Below, one piece after another: positions 52,288-62,902 of a DNA stretch of 64,000 nucleotides; position 1 is the first letter of the stretch, and every line of letters starts with the position of its first letter. Origin of the DNA: Nitrosospira sp. (GTDB lineage: Bacteria > Pseudomonadota > Gammaproteobacteria > Burkholderiales > Nitrosomonadaceae); contig JACDGV010000001.1 in assembly GCA_013821425.1 (NCBI GenBank), forward strand, positions 248,001-312,000. Direction: 5' to 3'. The notes under the pieces are model-generated. The model was not told the origin of the DNA and ran no database searches. It saw only the letters and a program-made list of their open reading frames with translations. The translations under genes were made by a program, and so were the position numbers.

Positions 52288-52734
52288 TTGAATTCCATGG
52301 ATATTCATGAAATCCTGAAATACCTTCCTCATCGCTACCCTTTCCTGCTGGTGGACAGGGTGTTGTCCTGCGAACCGGGTAAAAGCATATCCGCGCTCAA
52401 GAATGTGAGCATCAACGAGCCCTTTTTTCCCGGTCATTTCCCTCATCATCCAGTCATGCCTGGCGTGCTGATTATCGAAGCGCTGGCCCAAGCGGCAGCG
52501 ATTCTGACACTCAAGTCAGCCAATTTGAAAGCAGATGACGATACGATTTATTATTTCGTAGGCATAGACCGCGCCCGCTTCAAAAAGCCGGTACAGGCGG
52601 GGGACCAATTGATTCTCAAGGCGACGATTCTGCGGGAGCGAATTGGCATCTGGAAATATTCTGCCCAGGCAGAAGTGGATGGACGCGTGGTGACCGAGGC
52701 TGAGCTGATGTGTACAATGCGGAGCAAGCAGTAA
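52288..52734 (+). CDS. fabZ: 3-hydroxyacyl-ACP dehydratase FabZ
   Basis: A 148-residue hot-dog-fold dehydratase in fatty acid elongation. The catalytic histidine lies in [29 protein letters not shown], with the glutamate in the same block. [18 protein letters not shown] is the family N-terminus. I take the TTG at 52288, which has AAGGAA seven bases upstream, over the ATG at 52297. It normally lies between lpxD and lpxA, both absent here. Confidence 0.95.
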   Translation: MNSMDIHEILKYLPHRYPFLLVDRVLSCEPGKSISALKNVSINEPFFPGHFPHHPVMPGVLIIEALAQAAAILTLKSANLKADDDTIYYFVGIDRARFKKPVQAGDQLILKATILRERIGIWKYSAQAEVDGRVVTEAELMCTMRSKQ

Positions 52735-52832
52735 GGCAGGACAGGCGCCGCTGGTATATGGCAACGATTGCGGCGGTTGCATGGCGTCGCCACTTTACAC
52801 TCAAGGGTGGCTGATCAAGGCGAACCCAGGCG

Positions 52833-53459
52833 ATGAATATAAGGAAGCAGGGGGAGATGCTGTTCGACGGATTCGACAGGATTTGTGGAGTGGATGAGTC
52901 GGGCAGGGGCCCATTGGCAGGGCCAGTATTCGCTGCGTGCGTGATACTCGATCCTGCCCGCCGAATTGACGGCCTGGCGGACTCGAAGACACTGAGTGAA
53001 GAAAAGCGCAACAGGCTGGCTCTTGCCATAAAAGCGCACTCCATTGCCTGGGCTATCGGTACCGCGTCGGTTAAAGAAGTAGATCGTTTGAATATCCTGC
53101 AGGCAAGCCTGCTTGCCATGAAACGCGCCGTGGAAAGCCTGTCGTTCATCCCCGGCAGAGTGCTGGTGGATGGAAACCAGAGTCCTCTGCTAAAGTGTCC
53201 GGTGACCACCATTATCAGAGGTGATAGCCTCGTGCCGGAAATCTCCGCCGCTTCCATTCTGGCGAAAACGGCCCGCGACGCCGAGATGATGGCATTACAC
53301 AGGCGTTTTCCGAATTACGGCTTTGACCAGCATAAAGGGTATTCGACAGAGAGACACCTTGCGGCGTTACAGGCGCATGGAGTCTCGGCGGTGCATCGCC
53401 GCAGCTTTGCGCCAGTCCGCGAATTGATGGCGGCATGTAAAAGGGAAGGGATGCGATAA
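52833..53459 (+). CDS. rnhB: Ribonuclease HII
   Basis: A 208-residue nuclease removing ribonucleotides and RNA-DNA hybrids. The active-site motif is [14 protein letters not shown] (Asp21, Glu22). A second Asp lies in RVLVDGNQS, and [14 protein letters not shown] is the conserved helix. The ATG at 52833 adds eight residues before the common MLFDGF start at 52857; both are plausible. It closes the envelope cluster and normally follows lpxB. Confidence 0.93.
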   Translation: MNIRKQGEMLFDGFDRICGVDESGRGPLAGPVFAACVILDPARRIDGLADSKTLSEEKRNRLALAIKAHSIAWAIGTASVKEVDRLNILQASLLAMKRAVESLSFIPGRVLVDGNQSPLLKCPVTTIIRGDSLVPEISAASILAKTARDAEMMALHRRFPNYGFDQHKGYSTERHLAALQAHGVSAVHRRSFAPVRELMAACKREGMR

Positions 53460-53742
53460 ATACCGGTAGCGGAAGCTTTTGAAGCGCCGCCCGTATGCGT
53501 TTCCCAGCTTGGCCGGATGGGCCCGGGCACGGAAAATGCATTGAATAAGTCTCGCTGTGGCGACCGATGGTTGCGGCCGCCGGTGCTCCGCTCAGCGGTT
53601 GTTCAGGGCCGGTTCGGCGATTGCACAAGGAACTTTATATCGTTTCATGATTACTAATATTTGCGGCAATGGTTGATCGGGGATTCCTAATTGATTTATG
53701 CTAACTGGCGAGTCCGCCGTACTTAAACTGAAAGCGAATAAT

Positions 53743-54222
53743 ATGCGAATAGAAAAAGACACCGTGGTTTCAATTACATATGAGTTATCCGATTTAACCG
53801 GAGAGGTAAAGGAAAAGCCCACCGAACCGATGAGCTATTTGCATGGCGGGTATGACGGCATTTTTCCGATGGTGGAAGAAAAACTGCATCTCAAGGAAGT
53901 AGGCTACAGCTGTTCAGTTATGATGGAGCCGGAAAACACATTTGGCGAATATGACAGCGAATTGGTCCGGGTGGAACCGCGTAGTCTTTTCCCCGATAAC
54001 GTGGTGGTCGGAATGCAATTTGAAGGCGGTGAAGAAGGTTCCGATGACTCCCTGATCTATACTGTGACTGACATTGCCGAGGACAAGGTGGTAGTGGACG
54101 GCAATCATCCCCTGGCCGGGATTACGTTGCGTTTCGATTGCACCGTTATCGAGGTGCGCCCCGCGACCACCGAAGAACGGGTTCATGGTCATGCCCATGG
54201 GGCGCATGGACATGAGCATTAA
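53743..54222 (+). CDS. slyD: FKBP-type peptidyl-prolyl isomerase SlyD
   Basis: A 159-residue prolyl isomerase and chaperone. The FKBP half (MRIEKDTVVSITYELSD, YLHGGYDGIFPMVEEKL, NHPLAGITLRFDC) encloses an inserted insert-in-flap domain. The tail HGHAHGAHGHEH is His-rich and should bind nickel or other divalent metals, consistent with SlyD support of nickel enzymes. The ATG at 53743 is used; an earlier in-frame ATG at 53698 gives a non-homologous leader. It converges with mutS. Confidence 0.93.
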   Translation: MRIEKDTVVSITYELSDLTGEVKEKPTEPMSYLHGGYDGIFPMVEEKLHLKEVGYSCSVMMEPENTFGEYDSELVRVEPRSLFPDNVVVGMQFEGGEEGSDDSLIYTVTDIAEDKVVVDGNHPLAGITLRFDCTVIEVRPATTEERVHGHAHGAHGHEH

Positions 54223-54300
54223 GGAAGCCGGCTGGCGAAGAGTTCTTCAAAAGGGATTTTTCAAGAATACGCGGGCCCATAATTCCGAGCCTGCCAGGGA

Positions 54301-56925
54301 CTATTCTCTCGCTGCCGCTTTCTTCAGCACGTAAAGCTGCTCCAGCGCCTGTTTCGGGGTTAACTCGTCCGGGACAATTTCCCGTAGCAACGCAAGGGCA
54401 GGATGTTCTAACGGAATATCCCTTGCGGCTAGCGGCGCTTCCCAGAATAAATCCCGTTGCGGATATGCTGTCGCTTCTTTCTCCAGTTTTGCCAGGAATT
54501 TTTTTGCTGTTTTGATTACTGGTACAGGCACGCCCGCCAGCGCGGCCACCTGAAGCCCATAGCTCTGGCTTGCAGGGCCTTCATTTACAGCGTGCAGGAA
54601 CACGATATGATGCTTGTGCTCCACTGCGCGCAAATGCACATTGACTGCTTGCGTGAATTCCTCAGCAAGTCTAGTCAGCTCAAAATAATGCGTAGCGAAT
54701 AACGTATAGCTGCGGTTTTTCTCCAGTAGATATTGCGCAATCGCGAGGGCGAGCGCCAGGCCGTCAAAGGTTGAGGTGCCTCGTCCCACTTCATCCATCA
54801 ACACCAGGCTTTGAGCGCTCGCGTTGTGCAGGATATTGGCGGCCTCGGTCATTTCCAGCATAAAGGTCGAGCGTCCTCCGGCCAGGTCGTCGGATGCGCC
54901 TATCCGCGTAAAAATCTGGTCCAGCGGTCCGAAGCGCGCGCTTCTGGCCGGAACGAAACTGCCGCAGTGGGCCAGCAATGCGATCAGCGCGATTTGCCGC
55001 ATGTAGGTGGATTTTCCTCCCATGTTAGGCCCGGTAATAATGAGCATCTGTCGCTCAACATCACCATCGGCGCAAAGTCGCAGGTCGTTCGCAATAAAGT
55101 TCTCGACCTGCTTTTCCACCACCGGGTGGCGTCCCGCTTCGATTTCGATCACGGCATCATCGGTAAAGGCGGGCATGGAATAATCCAGGGCCAGCGCGCG
55201 TTCGGCGAACGTTGCCAGGACGTCCAGCTCGGCGATGCCTTGCGCGACCTGTTGCAAATGACCGATGTACCGCGAAAGCCTCTCCAGAAGCGCCTCATAT
55301 AAGAACTTCTCCCGTTCCAGTCCGCGATCCTGCGCGGAGAGCGCCTTGTCTTCGAAAGCTTTCAGCTCTGGCGTAATGTAGCGTTCTGCATTCTTCAGCG
55401 TCTGCCGCCGGCGATAATCATCCGGAATCTTCTCGCTATGGGCATGCGTTACTTCGATATAAAAACCCTGCAGCCGGTTGTATTCGACCTTGAGATTGGA
55501 TATGCCGGTACGGGCCTTTTCCCGGTCCTCAAGCTGCAATAGAAATTTGCTACAGTCGTTTTGCATGGCACGCAGTTCATCCAACTGGGCATCATACCCA
55601 TCGGCGATAACGCCTCCTCCGCGTAGCATAACCTCGGGTTCCTCGCGCAGGGATTGCTCCAGAAGCGCAATCAGTGCCTTATCCGGAGCCATGGAATGCG
55701 CCAGAGCGGCAATATGCCCGCGGGCGGAGCCCATGGTCCCGGTAATGGCGGCAATCGCCTCGGGCAGCCGTTTGAGGCTGTCGCGCAGGCCCGAAAGATC
55801 CCGCGGCCGTGCCGATTTGAGCGCGATACGCGCGGTAATGCGCTCGATATCGGACATGCGCTTGAGCCCCGCGCGTACCGTAAGATACGGTCCCGATCCG
55901 GCTTCCCCCATCAGGAAAGACGCGCCATCAAGACGGCCAAGAATTACGCCGCGGTCCCGCAGGGGATGATGCAACCAGTGTCGGAGCAACCGGCTTCCCA
56001 TATTGGTCGAGCAGGTATCCAGCAGGGATAGCAAGGTGGGCGATGAGCCGCCGAGTATGGTCTCGGAAATTTCCAGATTGCGGCGGGTGGCCGCGTCCAT
56101 GCGCAGGTAGGTGTTATCCCTCTCCACCTGCAAGGTCTTGATATGGGCGATGCTGGTGCCCTGCGTGAGGCGGGCGTATTCCAGCAGCGCCCCGGCTGCC
56201 CCCAGCGACGAATGCAAATCCTCGCAGCCGAAACCGGAGAGATCATGTGTTCCGAATTGTCGCGAGAGAATGCGGGTTGCGGCCGCGATATCGAACTGCC
56301 AGAAGGGCAGATGCTTAAGGCAAATTGTCTTCAGTGCGCTTATGTCACCGAGTCCGGCAAGACTGTTCTCCGAATCAGGCAGAAGGATTTCCGCCGGCTT
56401 CAGGCGTTCGAGTTCCCCTGCCAGATTGCCGGGTGATGTTTCCATTACGCAGAATTTGCCCGCCGCCAGCGTGAGCCATGCTAGTCCCAGCCTGGATTCA
56501 TGCGGCAGCAAGGCAAGTAAAATACTTTCGCGCTTTTCTTCCAGCAATGCCGCGTCAGTCAGCGTACCGGGCGTGATGATTCGCGTAACCTGCCTTTCCA
56601 CGGGGCCCTTGGCGGTCGCTGCGTCGCCAGTTTGTTCGCAGATTGCCACCGATTCGCCAAGTCTGACGAGTTTTGCCAGATACTGTTCTGCGGAGTGATA
56701 GGGCACACCCGCCATCTTGATCGGCTCCCCCGCCGACGCACCCCTTCGGGTCAGGGTAATGTCGAGCAGCCGGGCGGCTTTTTCCGCGTCGTCATAGAAC
56801 AGTTCGTAGAAATCCCCCATGCGGTAAAACATCAGCATGCCCGGATGCTGCGCCTTGATGCGCAGATATTGCTGCATCATCGGGGTGTGTTTTGTAATCG
56901 GGCCTTCCAGACTTTCTATTTTCAT
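54301..56925 (-). CDS. mutS: DNA mismatch repair protein MutS
   Basis: An 874-residue ATPase recognising mispairs and recruiting MutL. The mismatch-binding N-terminus is [18 protein letters not shown] with the Phe-x-Glu wedge in DFYELF. Connector, lever and clamp domains follow. The ATPase has Walker [46 protein letters not shown] and Walker [19 protein letters not shown]. The C-terminal short tetramerisation part is present. Transcribed alone. Confidence 0.97.
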   Translation of the reverse strand: MKIESLEGPITKHTPMMQQYLRIKAQHPGMLMFYRMGDFYELFYDDAEKAARLLDITLTRRGASAGEPIKMAGVPYHSAEQYLAKLVRLGESVAICEQTGDAATAKGPVERQVTRIITPGTLTDAALLEEKRESILLALLPHESRLGLAWLTLAAGKFCVMETSPGNLAGELERLKPAEILLPDSENSLAGLGDISALKTICLKHLPFWQFDIAAATRILSRQFGTHDLSGFGCEDLHSSLGAAGALLEYARLTQGTSIAHIKTLQVERDNTYLRMDAATRRNLEISETILGGSSPTLLSLLDTCSTNMGSRLLRHWLHHPLRDRGVILGRLDGASFLMGEAGSGPYLTVRAGLKRMSDIERITARIALKSARPRDLSGLRDSLKRLPEAIAAITGTMGSARGHIAALAHSMAPDKALIALLEQSLREEPEVMLRGGGVIADGYDAQLDELRAMQNDCSKFLLQLEDREKARTGISNLKVEYNRLQGFYIEVTHAHSEKIPDDYRRRQTLKNAERYITPELKAFEDKALSAQDRGLEREKFLYEALLERLSRYIGHLQQVAQGIAELDVLATFAERALALDYSMPAFTDDAVIEIEAGRHPVVEKQVENFIANDLRLCADGDVERQMLIITGPNMGGKSTYMRQIALIALLAHCGSFVPARSARFGPLDQIFTRIGASDDLAGGRSTFMLEMTEAANILHNASAQSLVLMDEVGRGTSTFDGLALALAIAQYLLEKNRSYTLFATHYFELTRLAEEFTQAVNVHLRAVEHKHHIVFLHAVNEGPASQSYGLQVAALAGVPVPVIKTAKKFLAKLEKEATAYPQRDLFWEAPLAARDIPLEHPALALLREIVPDELTPKQALEQLYVLKKAAARE

Positions 56926-57514
56926 CTTTCAGCGAGTTTTGTATAAAATCAGTCGGATTAAGAATATCGTTGTCTTTCGAAAAGCTGCTGATGTCGTAAA
57001 CCATTGCTATCCCTGCAATCTGTGCTTTAAAGGTGGCAATAGTATCTAATAGTATCTAAAGGGGGGACCGGGAGTGATATTGACTTGGTTTTGCTGCTAT
57101 ATAAAGAGGCATGTGAGTTCCCGGGAGCAGAGTCGTGAGGTTGACCGAGCGAGGAAAATGCGGAGTTTAAGCTATTAAGTGTAGAAGCTGAACCATTAGC
57201 GTTGCCTCGTGAAGCTCCAGGATTTATCCGAAACTGGTCGCAAGCTTCAAAAGCACACCCTGTTTCGCCTTCTTGCCCTTTTTTCCGCTTCCCGACGTTA
57301 CAGCACCGCTGATATGCCCCCGGCTCGACCGCAATAGGCCGCGCTTGCTCCAGGGGTGCAAGGGGAAGCGAGAGTGTGGGAGGGGTTGCAGATGGACGGC
57401 TGTTGATGAGCAGGTCAGAATATGCTGAATGTTCATACCGCTAAAAGCTAATTGGCTATACTTTCACTTTGTCAGTTTTTGTTGAATCTTCCATTTACAA
57501 AGAACAATACGGAC
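56926..57514. other. Intergenic region, mutS / histidine kinase
   Basis: 589 bases with no gene I can support. It holds the mutS upstream region, a 10-bp tandem repeat at 57039-57058, and a weak promoter-like TTGACT/TATAAA pair at 57080-57105 with only 14 bases between. A minus-strand frame at 57224-57436 has no homology I recognise. Confidence 0.4.
57039..57058. repeat. 10-bp perfect tandem repeat
   Basis: ATAGTATCTA occurs twice head to tail, upstream of mutS. Role unknown, possibly a replication slippage product. Confidence 0.6.
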
Positions 57515-57811
57515 ATGAATTCCGCAGCTGCGTTCCTGACGAATGGCGGTCAGGTGGGCGCGCTTATGCGCGCGCAAGACTGGTCAAAATCGCCGCTGGG
57601 ACACCCCGATACTTGGCCGCAGTCGCTGCGCGCGGTCGCGAGCCTTCTGTTGAACTCCAAGTTTCCAATGTTCGTTGCATGGGGAAGCCAACTTGGGCTC
57701 CTCTACAACGATCCTTATGCCGAAGTCTTGGGTAGTAAGCATCCACATCGACTTTGGGTGGACGTATCCAGGATGTCTGGTCGGAGATTTGGGGCGACAG
57801 CAGCCCCCTAG
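57515..57811 (+). pseudogene. N-terminal fragment of hybrid histidine kinase, frameshifted
   Basis: This frame encodes the start of a PAS-type sensor: FLTNGGQVGALMRAQDWSKSPLG, HPDTWPQSLRAVASLLLNSKFPMFVAWG, LLYNDPYAEVLGSKHP. That is the typical opening of a kinase family whose next residues read about LGGRIQDVWSEIWGD. The frame loses homology after HPHRL and stops at 57811. The continuation is in the next frame from 57754. One missing base, or two extra, around CTTTGGGTGG (57752-57761) would explain it. Start ATG 57515 is preferred over 57452. Confidence 0.7.
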
Positions 57812-59901
57812 TCGATCGCGCCATGGCAGGGGAAGCTACGTTTCACGAGAACCTTCCCTTGATAATGCGGCGCAAGGGATATGAGGAACTGACCTGGTTT
57901 ACGTTCTCTTACTCTCCTGTGCGCGATGAGAGCGGCAGGGTCGCAGGTATATACTGCGCCTGTACGGAAACGACTAAACAAGTGCTCGCGGATCGCGATC
58001 GGATTCAGGAATACGAGCGTTTGCACCAGCTCTTCGAGCAATCGCCGGGAATCATGGCGGTCCTTCGCGAACCCGGCCATATCTTTGAGCTAGCCAATGC
58101 CGCGCATCTTCAACTGGTGGGGGATCGTGAACTCATCGGAAAAACGGTGCGCGAGGCATTCCCCGAACTTGAAGGGCAAGGCTTCTACGAGCTGCTGGAC
58201 GGTGTCTTTGCGACGGGTAAGCCGTTCGTAGGGCGGGCAGTATCGGTCAAGTTGCAACGACGCCCCAGTGCCGCGCTGGAAGAGCGGTTTGTTGATTTCG
58301 TTTACCAACCTATCAAGGACCTGGCTGGCAGCGTTACGGGTATATTCATTGAAGGAAGTGATGTCACCGAAGTGGTAAGAGCAAGCGTAGCGCAACGCGA
58401 GAGCGAGTTGCGGCTGCGGCAGCTCGCCAATACGATTCCCCAGCTTGCCTGGATGGCGAATGCCGACGGCTGGATACATTGGTACAACGACCGCTGGTAT
58501 GAATACACCGGAACTACATTGCAGCAAATGGAAGGCTGGGGCTGGCTGAACGTCCATGACCCGGAAAAACTGCCAAGCGTCCTAGAGGAATGGCAGGCTT
58601 CTATCGCAACGGGCACGCCGTTCGAGATGGCCTTTCCTTTGCGCGCCGCAAATGGTGAGTATCGTACTTTCTTCACCCGAGTTGCGCCGCTGCACGATGC
58701 CACAGGCAAGATTGTGCAATGGTTCGGAACCAATACGGATGTCACCCTGCTTGAAAACGCAAAAAATGAGTTGCGCATGGCCAACCGTCGCAAGGACGAG
58801 TTTCTTGCAATGCTTGCGCATGAGCTTAGAAACCCGCTTGCGCCGATCAGCAATGCGGCCCAACTGCTCAAGTTTGGCAGGCTCGATGAGAAACGGGTGC
58901 GCCAGACAAGCAATATTATTGCCCGACAAGTCGACCATATGACGAAGCTGGTGGACGACCTGCTCGATGTTTCCCGGGTTACGCGCGGCCTTATCGCGCT
59001 TCACAAAGAGACGCTTGATATCAATAGTATTCTGGCCGATTCCGTTGAGCAGGTTCATTCCCTTGTCGAACTGAAGCGCCAGCATCTCATAGTTGAGGCG
59101 CCAAACGAGCTGCACTTCCTGGAGGGCGATCGGACACGACTAATCCAGATTTTTACCAATAGCGTTAATAATGCGGCGAAGTATACGCAGGAGAATGGGC
59201 ATATCACCGTGCGGCTCGATTTACAGCAAGACCAAGTCGAGTTTAGCGTGCGAGACGACGGGATAGGTATAGCATCAGAGTTGTTGCCGCATGTGTTTGA
59301 GTTGTTTACACAAGCAGAGAGGTCGCCGGACCGCTCTCAGGGCGGGCTGGGATTGGGTCTTGCGCTGGTGAAGAGTCTAGTGGAGCTTTATGATGGAAGT
59401 GTCTCGGCGCAAAGCGAAGGAATAGGCAAGGGAAGCGAGTTCATTGTACGATTGCCGCGTTTGCTCGAAGCGGCACAAGAACAAGAACATCAGGATAACG
59501 ACGTCAACACCCAACATTCAAGTGACGTCTTGCGCCTGATGGTTGTAGACGATAACGCTGATGCCGCGCAGATCCTGTCAATGCTGCTAGAAACGGTAGG
59601 CCACGAGGTAACCGTGGAATATAGTGCGCAAGGTGCGCTTGAGCGAGCGCGCCACCAGGCTCCCCAGATGCTGTTTCTCGACATCGGGCTGCCGGATATG
59701 GATGGCTACGAGCTTGCCCGGCAACTTCGGGCAATGCCCGAGACGGCACAGTCCGTGTTTGTTGCGGTAACAGGTTATGATCAACTGCAAGACCAGGAGC
59801 ATTCGAAAGCGGCAGGCTTTGACCATCATCTGGTCAAGCCGGTCAAGGTGACCGCAATCCTTGGTCTGCTGGCGGACCTGCAGCGGTCAAGGCTGCAATA
59901 A
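57754..59901 (+). CDS. Hybrid sensor histidine kinase, main part after frameshift
   Basis: A 715-codon frame holding the rest of the kinase. It contains the end of a first PAS domain (FTFSYSPVRDESGRVAGIYCACTETT), a second PAS (about 90-205), a third PAS with PAC (about 218-335), HisKA with His356 in LAMLAHELRNPLAPISN, and HATPase_c (FTNSVNNAAKYT, VRDDGIGIASELLPHVFELF, GGLGLGLALVKSLVELYDGS). A C-terminal receiver domain (MVVDDNADAA, FLDIGLPDMDGYE, HLVKPVKV) follows. No transmembrane helix is seen, so the sensor is cytoplasmic. If the frameshift is real the full protein is not made, although a start at TTG 57754 could give a shorter kinase. The signal and output are unknown. Confidence 0.85.
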   Translation: MGGRIQDVWSEIWGDSSPLVDRAMAGEATFHENLPLIMRRKGYEELTWFTFSYSPVRDESGRVAGIYCACTETTKQVLADRDRIQEYERLHQLFEQSPGIMAVLREPGHIFELANAAHLQLVGDRELIGKTVREAFPELEGQGFYELLDGVFATGKPFVGRAVSVKLQRRPSAALEERFVDFVYQPIKDLAGSVTGIFIEGSDVTEVVRASVAQRESELRLRQLANTIPQLAWMANADGWIHWYNDRWYEYTGTTLQQMEGWGWLNVHDPEKLPSVLEEWQASIATGTPFEMAFPLRAANGEYRTFFTRVAPLHDATGKIVQWFGTNTDVTLLENAKNELRMANRRKDEFLAMLAHELRNPLAPISNAAQLLKFGRLDEKRVRQTSNIIARQVDHMTKLVDDLLDVSRVTRGLIALHKETLDINSILADSVEQVHSLVELKRQHLIVEAPNELHFLEGDRTRLIQIFTNSVNNAAKYTQENGHITVRLDLQQDQVEFSVRDDGIGIASELLPHVFELFTQAERSPDRSQGGLGLGLALVKSLVELYDGSVSAQSEGIGKGSEFIVRLPRLLEAAQEQEHQDNDVNTQHSSDVLRLMVVDDNADAAQILSMLLETVGHEVTVEYSAQGALERARHQAPQMLFLDIGLPDMDGYELARQLRAMPETAQSVFVAVTGYDQLQDQEHSKAAGFDHHLVKPVKVTAILGLLADLQRSRLQ

Positions 59902-59969
59902 ATGCCTGACATAGCTTCTTTATATTATTAAGCGGCAACTGTTCAGTAGTATGGACGGCATTCTGGGAT

Positions 59970-62669
59970 TTATGATTCGGATGGGGTAATTGCCTGCCGC
60001 CTCCAGAATTCCGGAATGTCCGGGCGATAGCGGCGCATTACCAGGTTCGCCGCCAGCCCGCTCCAGCCGGTTTGATGGGCAGCTCCGAGGCCTTGCCCGG
60101 TTTCTCCATGGAAATACTCATGGAACAGCAGCAGGTCGTGCCAGTGAGGATCGGTCTGATGCGGGCTATTTTTCGGAAAGGCCGGAATAAGGCCGGATTC
60201 GTCGCGGCGGAAAATATCCGCCAGCCGCTCGGCCAGCATCGTGGCGGCGTATTTGAGATTAATTTCGTAGTCGTTTAAACAGGGCGCGGGAAAAGTGAAG
60301 TCCTCTCCCAGATATCGATGCATTTTCTCGATGGCCTGAACCAGCAAATAGTTGGTGGGCATCCATACCGGACCCCGCCAATTGGAATTGCCGCCGAACA
60401 ATCCCGAGTCGGATTCCCCTGGCACATAATGGATGGCGGCATTGCCGACGCCGGGTATATGGCCCAGATTCCGGTCCGTGGCATGGCGCTTTGATACGCT
60501 ACGTATCCCGTACGGCGAAAAGAACTCTTCTTCGTCGAAAATACGCGGCAGCATTTTCACCAGCATGGAGCCGGTTACCAGCGACAGCAAATGCTCTCCG
60601 CGCTCGTTGGTATGGACCGGGCAGGCACATATACCGCTTCCGTCGAACATGCCGCCTTTGTGTTCCCAGAGTAGTGCGTTAAAGCGCTTGCAGTTCGCGA
60701 GCAGGCGCGCGTCCACCACCTCGCAGGCAAACAGCGGAATAATGCCAACCCAGGAAAAAACGTCGATACGGTGTACGCTGCCATCCGGCTCCACCACGAG
60801 ATCCTTGAAAAAGCCGTCCACATCGTCCCATAAGGACACACCAGCGCCGGTATGACCGGCAATTGTGTTGGCTACCGTCAGAAACTGGCTGTAGGACTGA
60901 ATGGCGATATCTTCATAGGCTGGGTCTTCAACCGCGATTTCCAGCGCCATCACGGTTAGTTCGAGGGAGAACATGGCCATCCAGCCAGTGGCGTCGGCCT
61001 GCTTTAGCGCGTAACCGGGCGGCAACGGCTGGGAGCGGTCATAAACTGAAATATTGTCCAGCCCGAGAAAACCGCCCTCGAACACGTTCATGCCGCTGGC
61101 ATCCTTGCGATTGATCCACCAGGTATGATTCAGCAACAGTTTGTGCAGCACACGTTTAAGAAAAGCGATATCGCCCTTGCCCCGTTGCACACGCTCTGCG
61201 CGGAACACCTTGAGGGCGCCCATGGCGTGCACAGGCGGATTCACGTCCCCGAACGCCCACTCGCAAGCGGGTATCTGACCGTTGGGATGCAGGTAGTTCT
61301 CATGCAGCAGCAGCTCGATTTGTTCCTTGGCAAAATCGACGTCGATCACTGCGAGGGCCGCGCAGTGGAAAGCCAGATCCCAAGCGGCGAACCAGGGAAA
61401 TTCCCAGGCGTCGGGCATCGAGATTATCTCGCTCGCCTTGAGATGACGCCAAGTATGATTACGCCCTTTTTTTCTCGATGGTGGCGGAGCTGCCCGATCT
61501 CCATCCAGCCAGGCGGCTACGTCATAATGAAAAAACTGTTTGTTCCATACCATCCCGGCCAGCGCCTGGCGCAGGATACGGTGATCCTGCGCGGTGGCAT
61601 CCGGCAGGAGTCCCTTGAAAAAAGCATCGGCCTCCGAGCGGCGCTGAATAAAGATTTGCTCCTGGTCAACAAATGGCTGAGACAGGGGTGTCGCCGATAA
61701 CACCAGTTCGATCATGCCGGCCTGCCCCGGCGCGATCTTGAGTTCATGCACGGCGGCGAACTTGGTTCCTTGCCGTGCCGGGTTCACTGCGGCCTCGTCC
61801 CCATCAATAAGGTAGCGATGAAAAGCATCCTTGACGTAGGGGCGGGTGTTGGCCTGCCCCCCCAAACGGGAGTTGTTGCTCTCGTTTTCGGTATAGAGAA
61901 GAACGCCATGCTGCCGTCCGTAGAGATGGTAATTTCCCAGCGACGGATGTTCCGCGGCGGCTGCCCAGGCGGAGCCGGCGGGAGCGGGCAGGGCGTGCAG
62001 GAGCGGCTTCGCGGCGCCTTCCTCCAGCCACGACCAGTCATTGCGAAACCAGAGCTGCGGCAATAGCCATAACGTGGCCTCATCGCTCCCCCGGTTGCTG
62101 GCGAGGATACGGATGTGTAATTCGTCGGGCGATGCCTTCGCGTAGAAAACTTCGACGTCCCAGTAGCGCCGGTCGGCAAAGGCGCCGCTGTCGAGCAGCC
62201 CAAAAGGCGGATCCTGGCGCGAGCGGCGGGCGTTTTCCTCAACCAGCCGGGCGTAAGGAAATTCGCACTGGGGATATTTATAAAGGTAATGGAGCCAGGC
62301 GTGAGAAGGCGTAGCGTCAAGGTAGAAATAGCATTCTTTTACATCCTCGCCGCGATTGCCCTGGCTACCGGTGAGACCGAAAGCTCGCTCTTTCAAAATG
62401 GCGTCCTTGCCATTCCAAAGCCCCAGCCCGAAACAGAGCCGCTGCGCCTCGTCTGAAATACCTCCCAGGCCGTCCTCATTCCACCGGTAGGCGCGGGATC
62501 GAGATTGGTCGTGGTCGAAATAATCCCAGGCGCTGCCATCCGGACTGTAGTCTTCCCGAACCGTACCCCACGCGCGCTCCGACAGATAGGGGCCCCATAA
62601 ACGCCAATTTTCGACGTGATATCGCTGATTTTTCAGCCGCTGCCGTTCCGCGTCCGGTTGAGTGGACAT
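59970..62669 (-). CDS. GH63-type glucosidase / MGH1-like glycoside hydrolase
   Basis: An 899-residue cytoplasmic glycosidase, (alpha/alpha)6 barrel, of the GH63 / mannosyl- or glucosylglycerate-hydrolase kind. The N-terminal block RLKNQRYHVENWRLWGPYLSERAWGTVREDYS and WNEDGLGGISDE are typical. The barrel has AWEFPWFAAWDLAFHCAAL, ACEWAFGDVNPPVHAMGAL and GGNSNWRGPVWMPTNYLLVQA, regions that carry the catalytic acids. The start at 62669 follows GGGAGGGAG; an upstream ATG at 62708 is less likely. No signal peptide, so an intracellular sugar or compatible solute is the substrate. Specificity unresolved. Between the kinase (convergent) and suhB (same strand, 230-base gap). Confidence 0.85.
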   Translation of the reverse strand: MSTQPDAERQRLKNQRYHVENWRLWGPYLSERAWGTVREDYSPDGSAWDYFDHDQSRSRAYRWNEDGLGGISDEAQRLCFGLGLWNGKDAILKERAFGLTGSQGNRGEDVKECYFYLDATPSHAWLHYLYKYPQCEFPYARLVEENARRSRQDPPFGLLDSGAFADRRYWDVEVFYAKASPDELHIRILASNRGSDEATLWLLPQLWFRNDWSWLEEGAAKPLLHALPAPAGSAWAAAAEHPSLGNYHLYGRQHGVLLYTENESNNSRLGGQANTRPYVKDAFHRYLIDGDEAAVNPARQGTKFAAVHELKIAPGQAGMIELVLSATPLSQPFVDQEQIFIQRRSEADAFFKGLLPDATAQDHRILRQALAGMVWNKQFFHYDVAAWLDGDRAAPPPSRKKGRNHTWRHLKASEIISMPDAWEFPWFAAWDLAFHCAALAVIDVDFAKEQIELLLHENYLHPNGQIPACEWAFGDVNPPVHAMGALKVFRAERVQRGKGDIAFLKRVLHKLLLNHTWWINRKDASGMNVFEGGFLGLDNISVYDRSQPLPPGYALKQADATGWMAMFSLELTVMALEIAVEDPAYEDIAIQSYSQFLTVANTIAGHTGAGVSLWDDVDGFFKDLVVEPDGSVHRIDVFSWVGIIPLFACEVVDARLLANCKRFNALLWEHKGGMFDGSGICACPVHTNERGEHLLSLVTGSMLVKMLPRIFDEEEFFSPYGIRSVSKRHATDRNLGHIPGVGNAAIHYVPGESDSGLFGGNSNWRGPVWMPTNYLLVQAIEKMHRYLGEDFTFPAPCLNDYEINLKYAATMLAERLADIFRRDESGLIPAFPKNSPHQTDPHWHDLLLFHEYFHGETGQGLGAAHQTGWSGLAANLVMRRYRPDIPEFWRRQAITPSES

Positions 62670-62902
62670 GACGCTACTCCCTCCCTTTGTCGCCGTATAC
62701 CACTCCACTTCCGCTTGTTACAGGCTTTCCCGGAAAACCCCAGCGCTTCCGCATTCGATGACCCCCGAGACGGAGGAAGCAGTTTTGCCGTCACAACCTC
62801 GCGATGGTATCCATGCGCGCAGTTGCCTGATCCAGATCGTTGCGGACAGGCATCGAAATGGGCAGGAATAGCAGCTTCGATTCGGGTAATCGATCCGCGC
62901 AA

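Noticed and set aside
53597-53610. Possible further copy of the dispersed repeat (TTGTTCAGGGC)
   Set aside because: Only 11 contiguous bases match and flanks differ; could be chance.
54243-54268. AT-rich hairpin between slyD and mutS
   Set aside because: TTCTT/AAGAA and AAAA/TTTT arms with a C-C mismatch give a weak stem; not reported as a terminator.
57080-57105. TTGACT/TATAAA promoter-like pair
   Set aside because: Spacing of 14 bases is too short for a sigma-70 promoter and the gene start is over 400 bases downstream.
57224-57436. Minus-strand 70-codon frame upstream of the kinase
   Set aside because: No homology, no good start context; Lys/Gly-rich end looks like chance.
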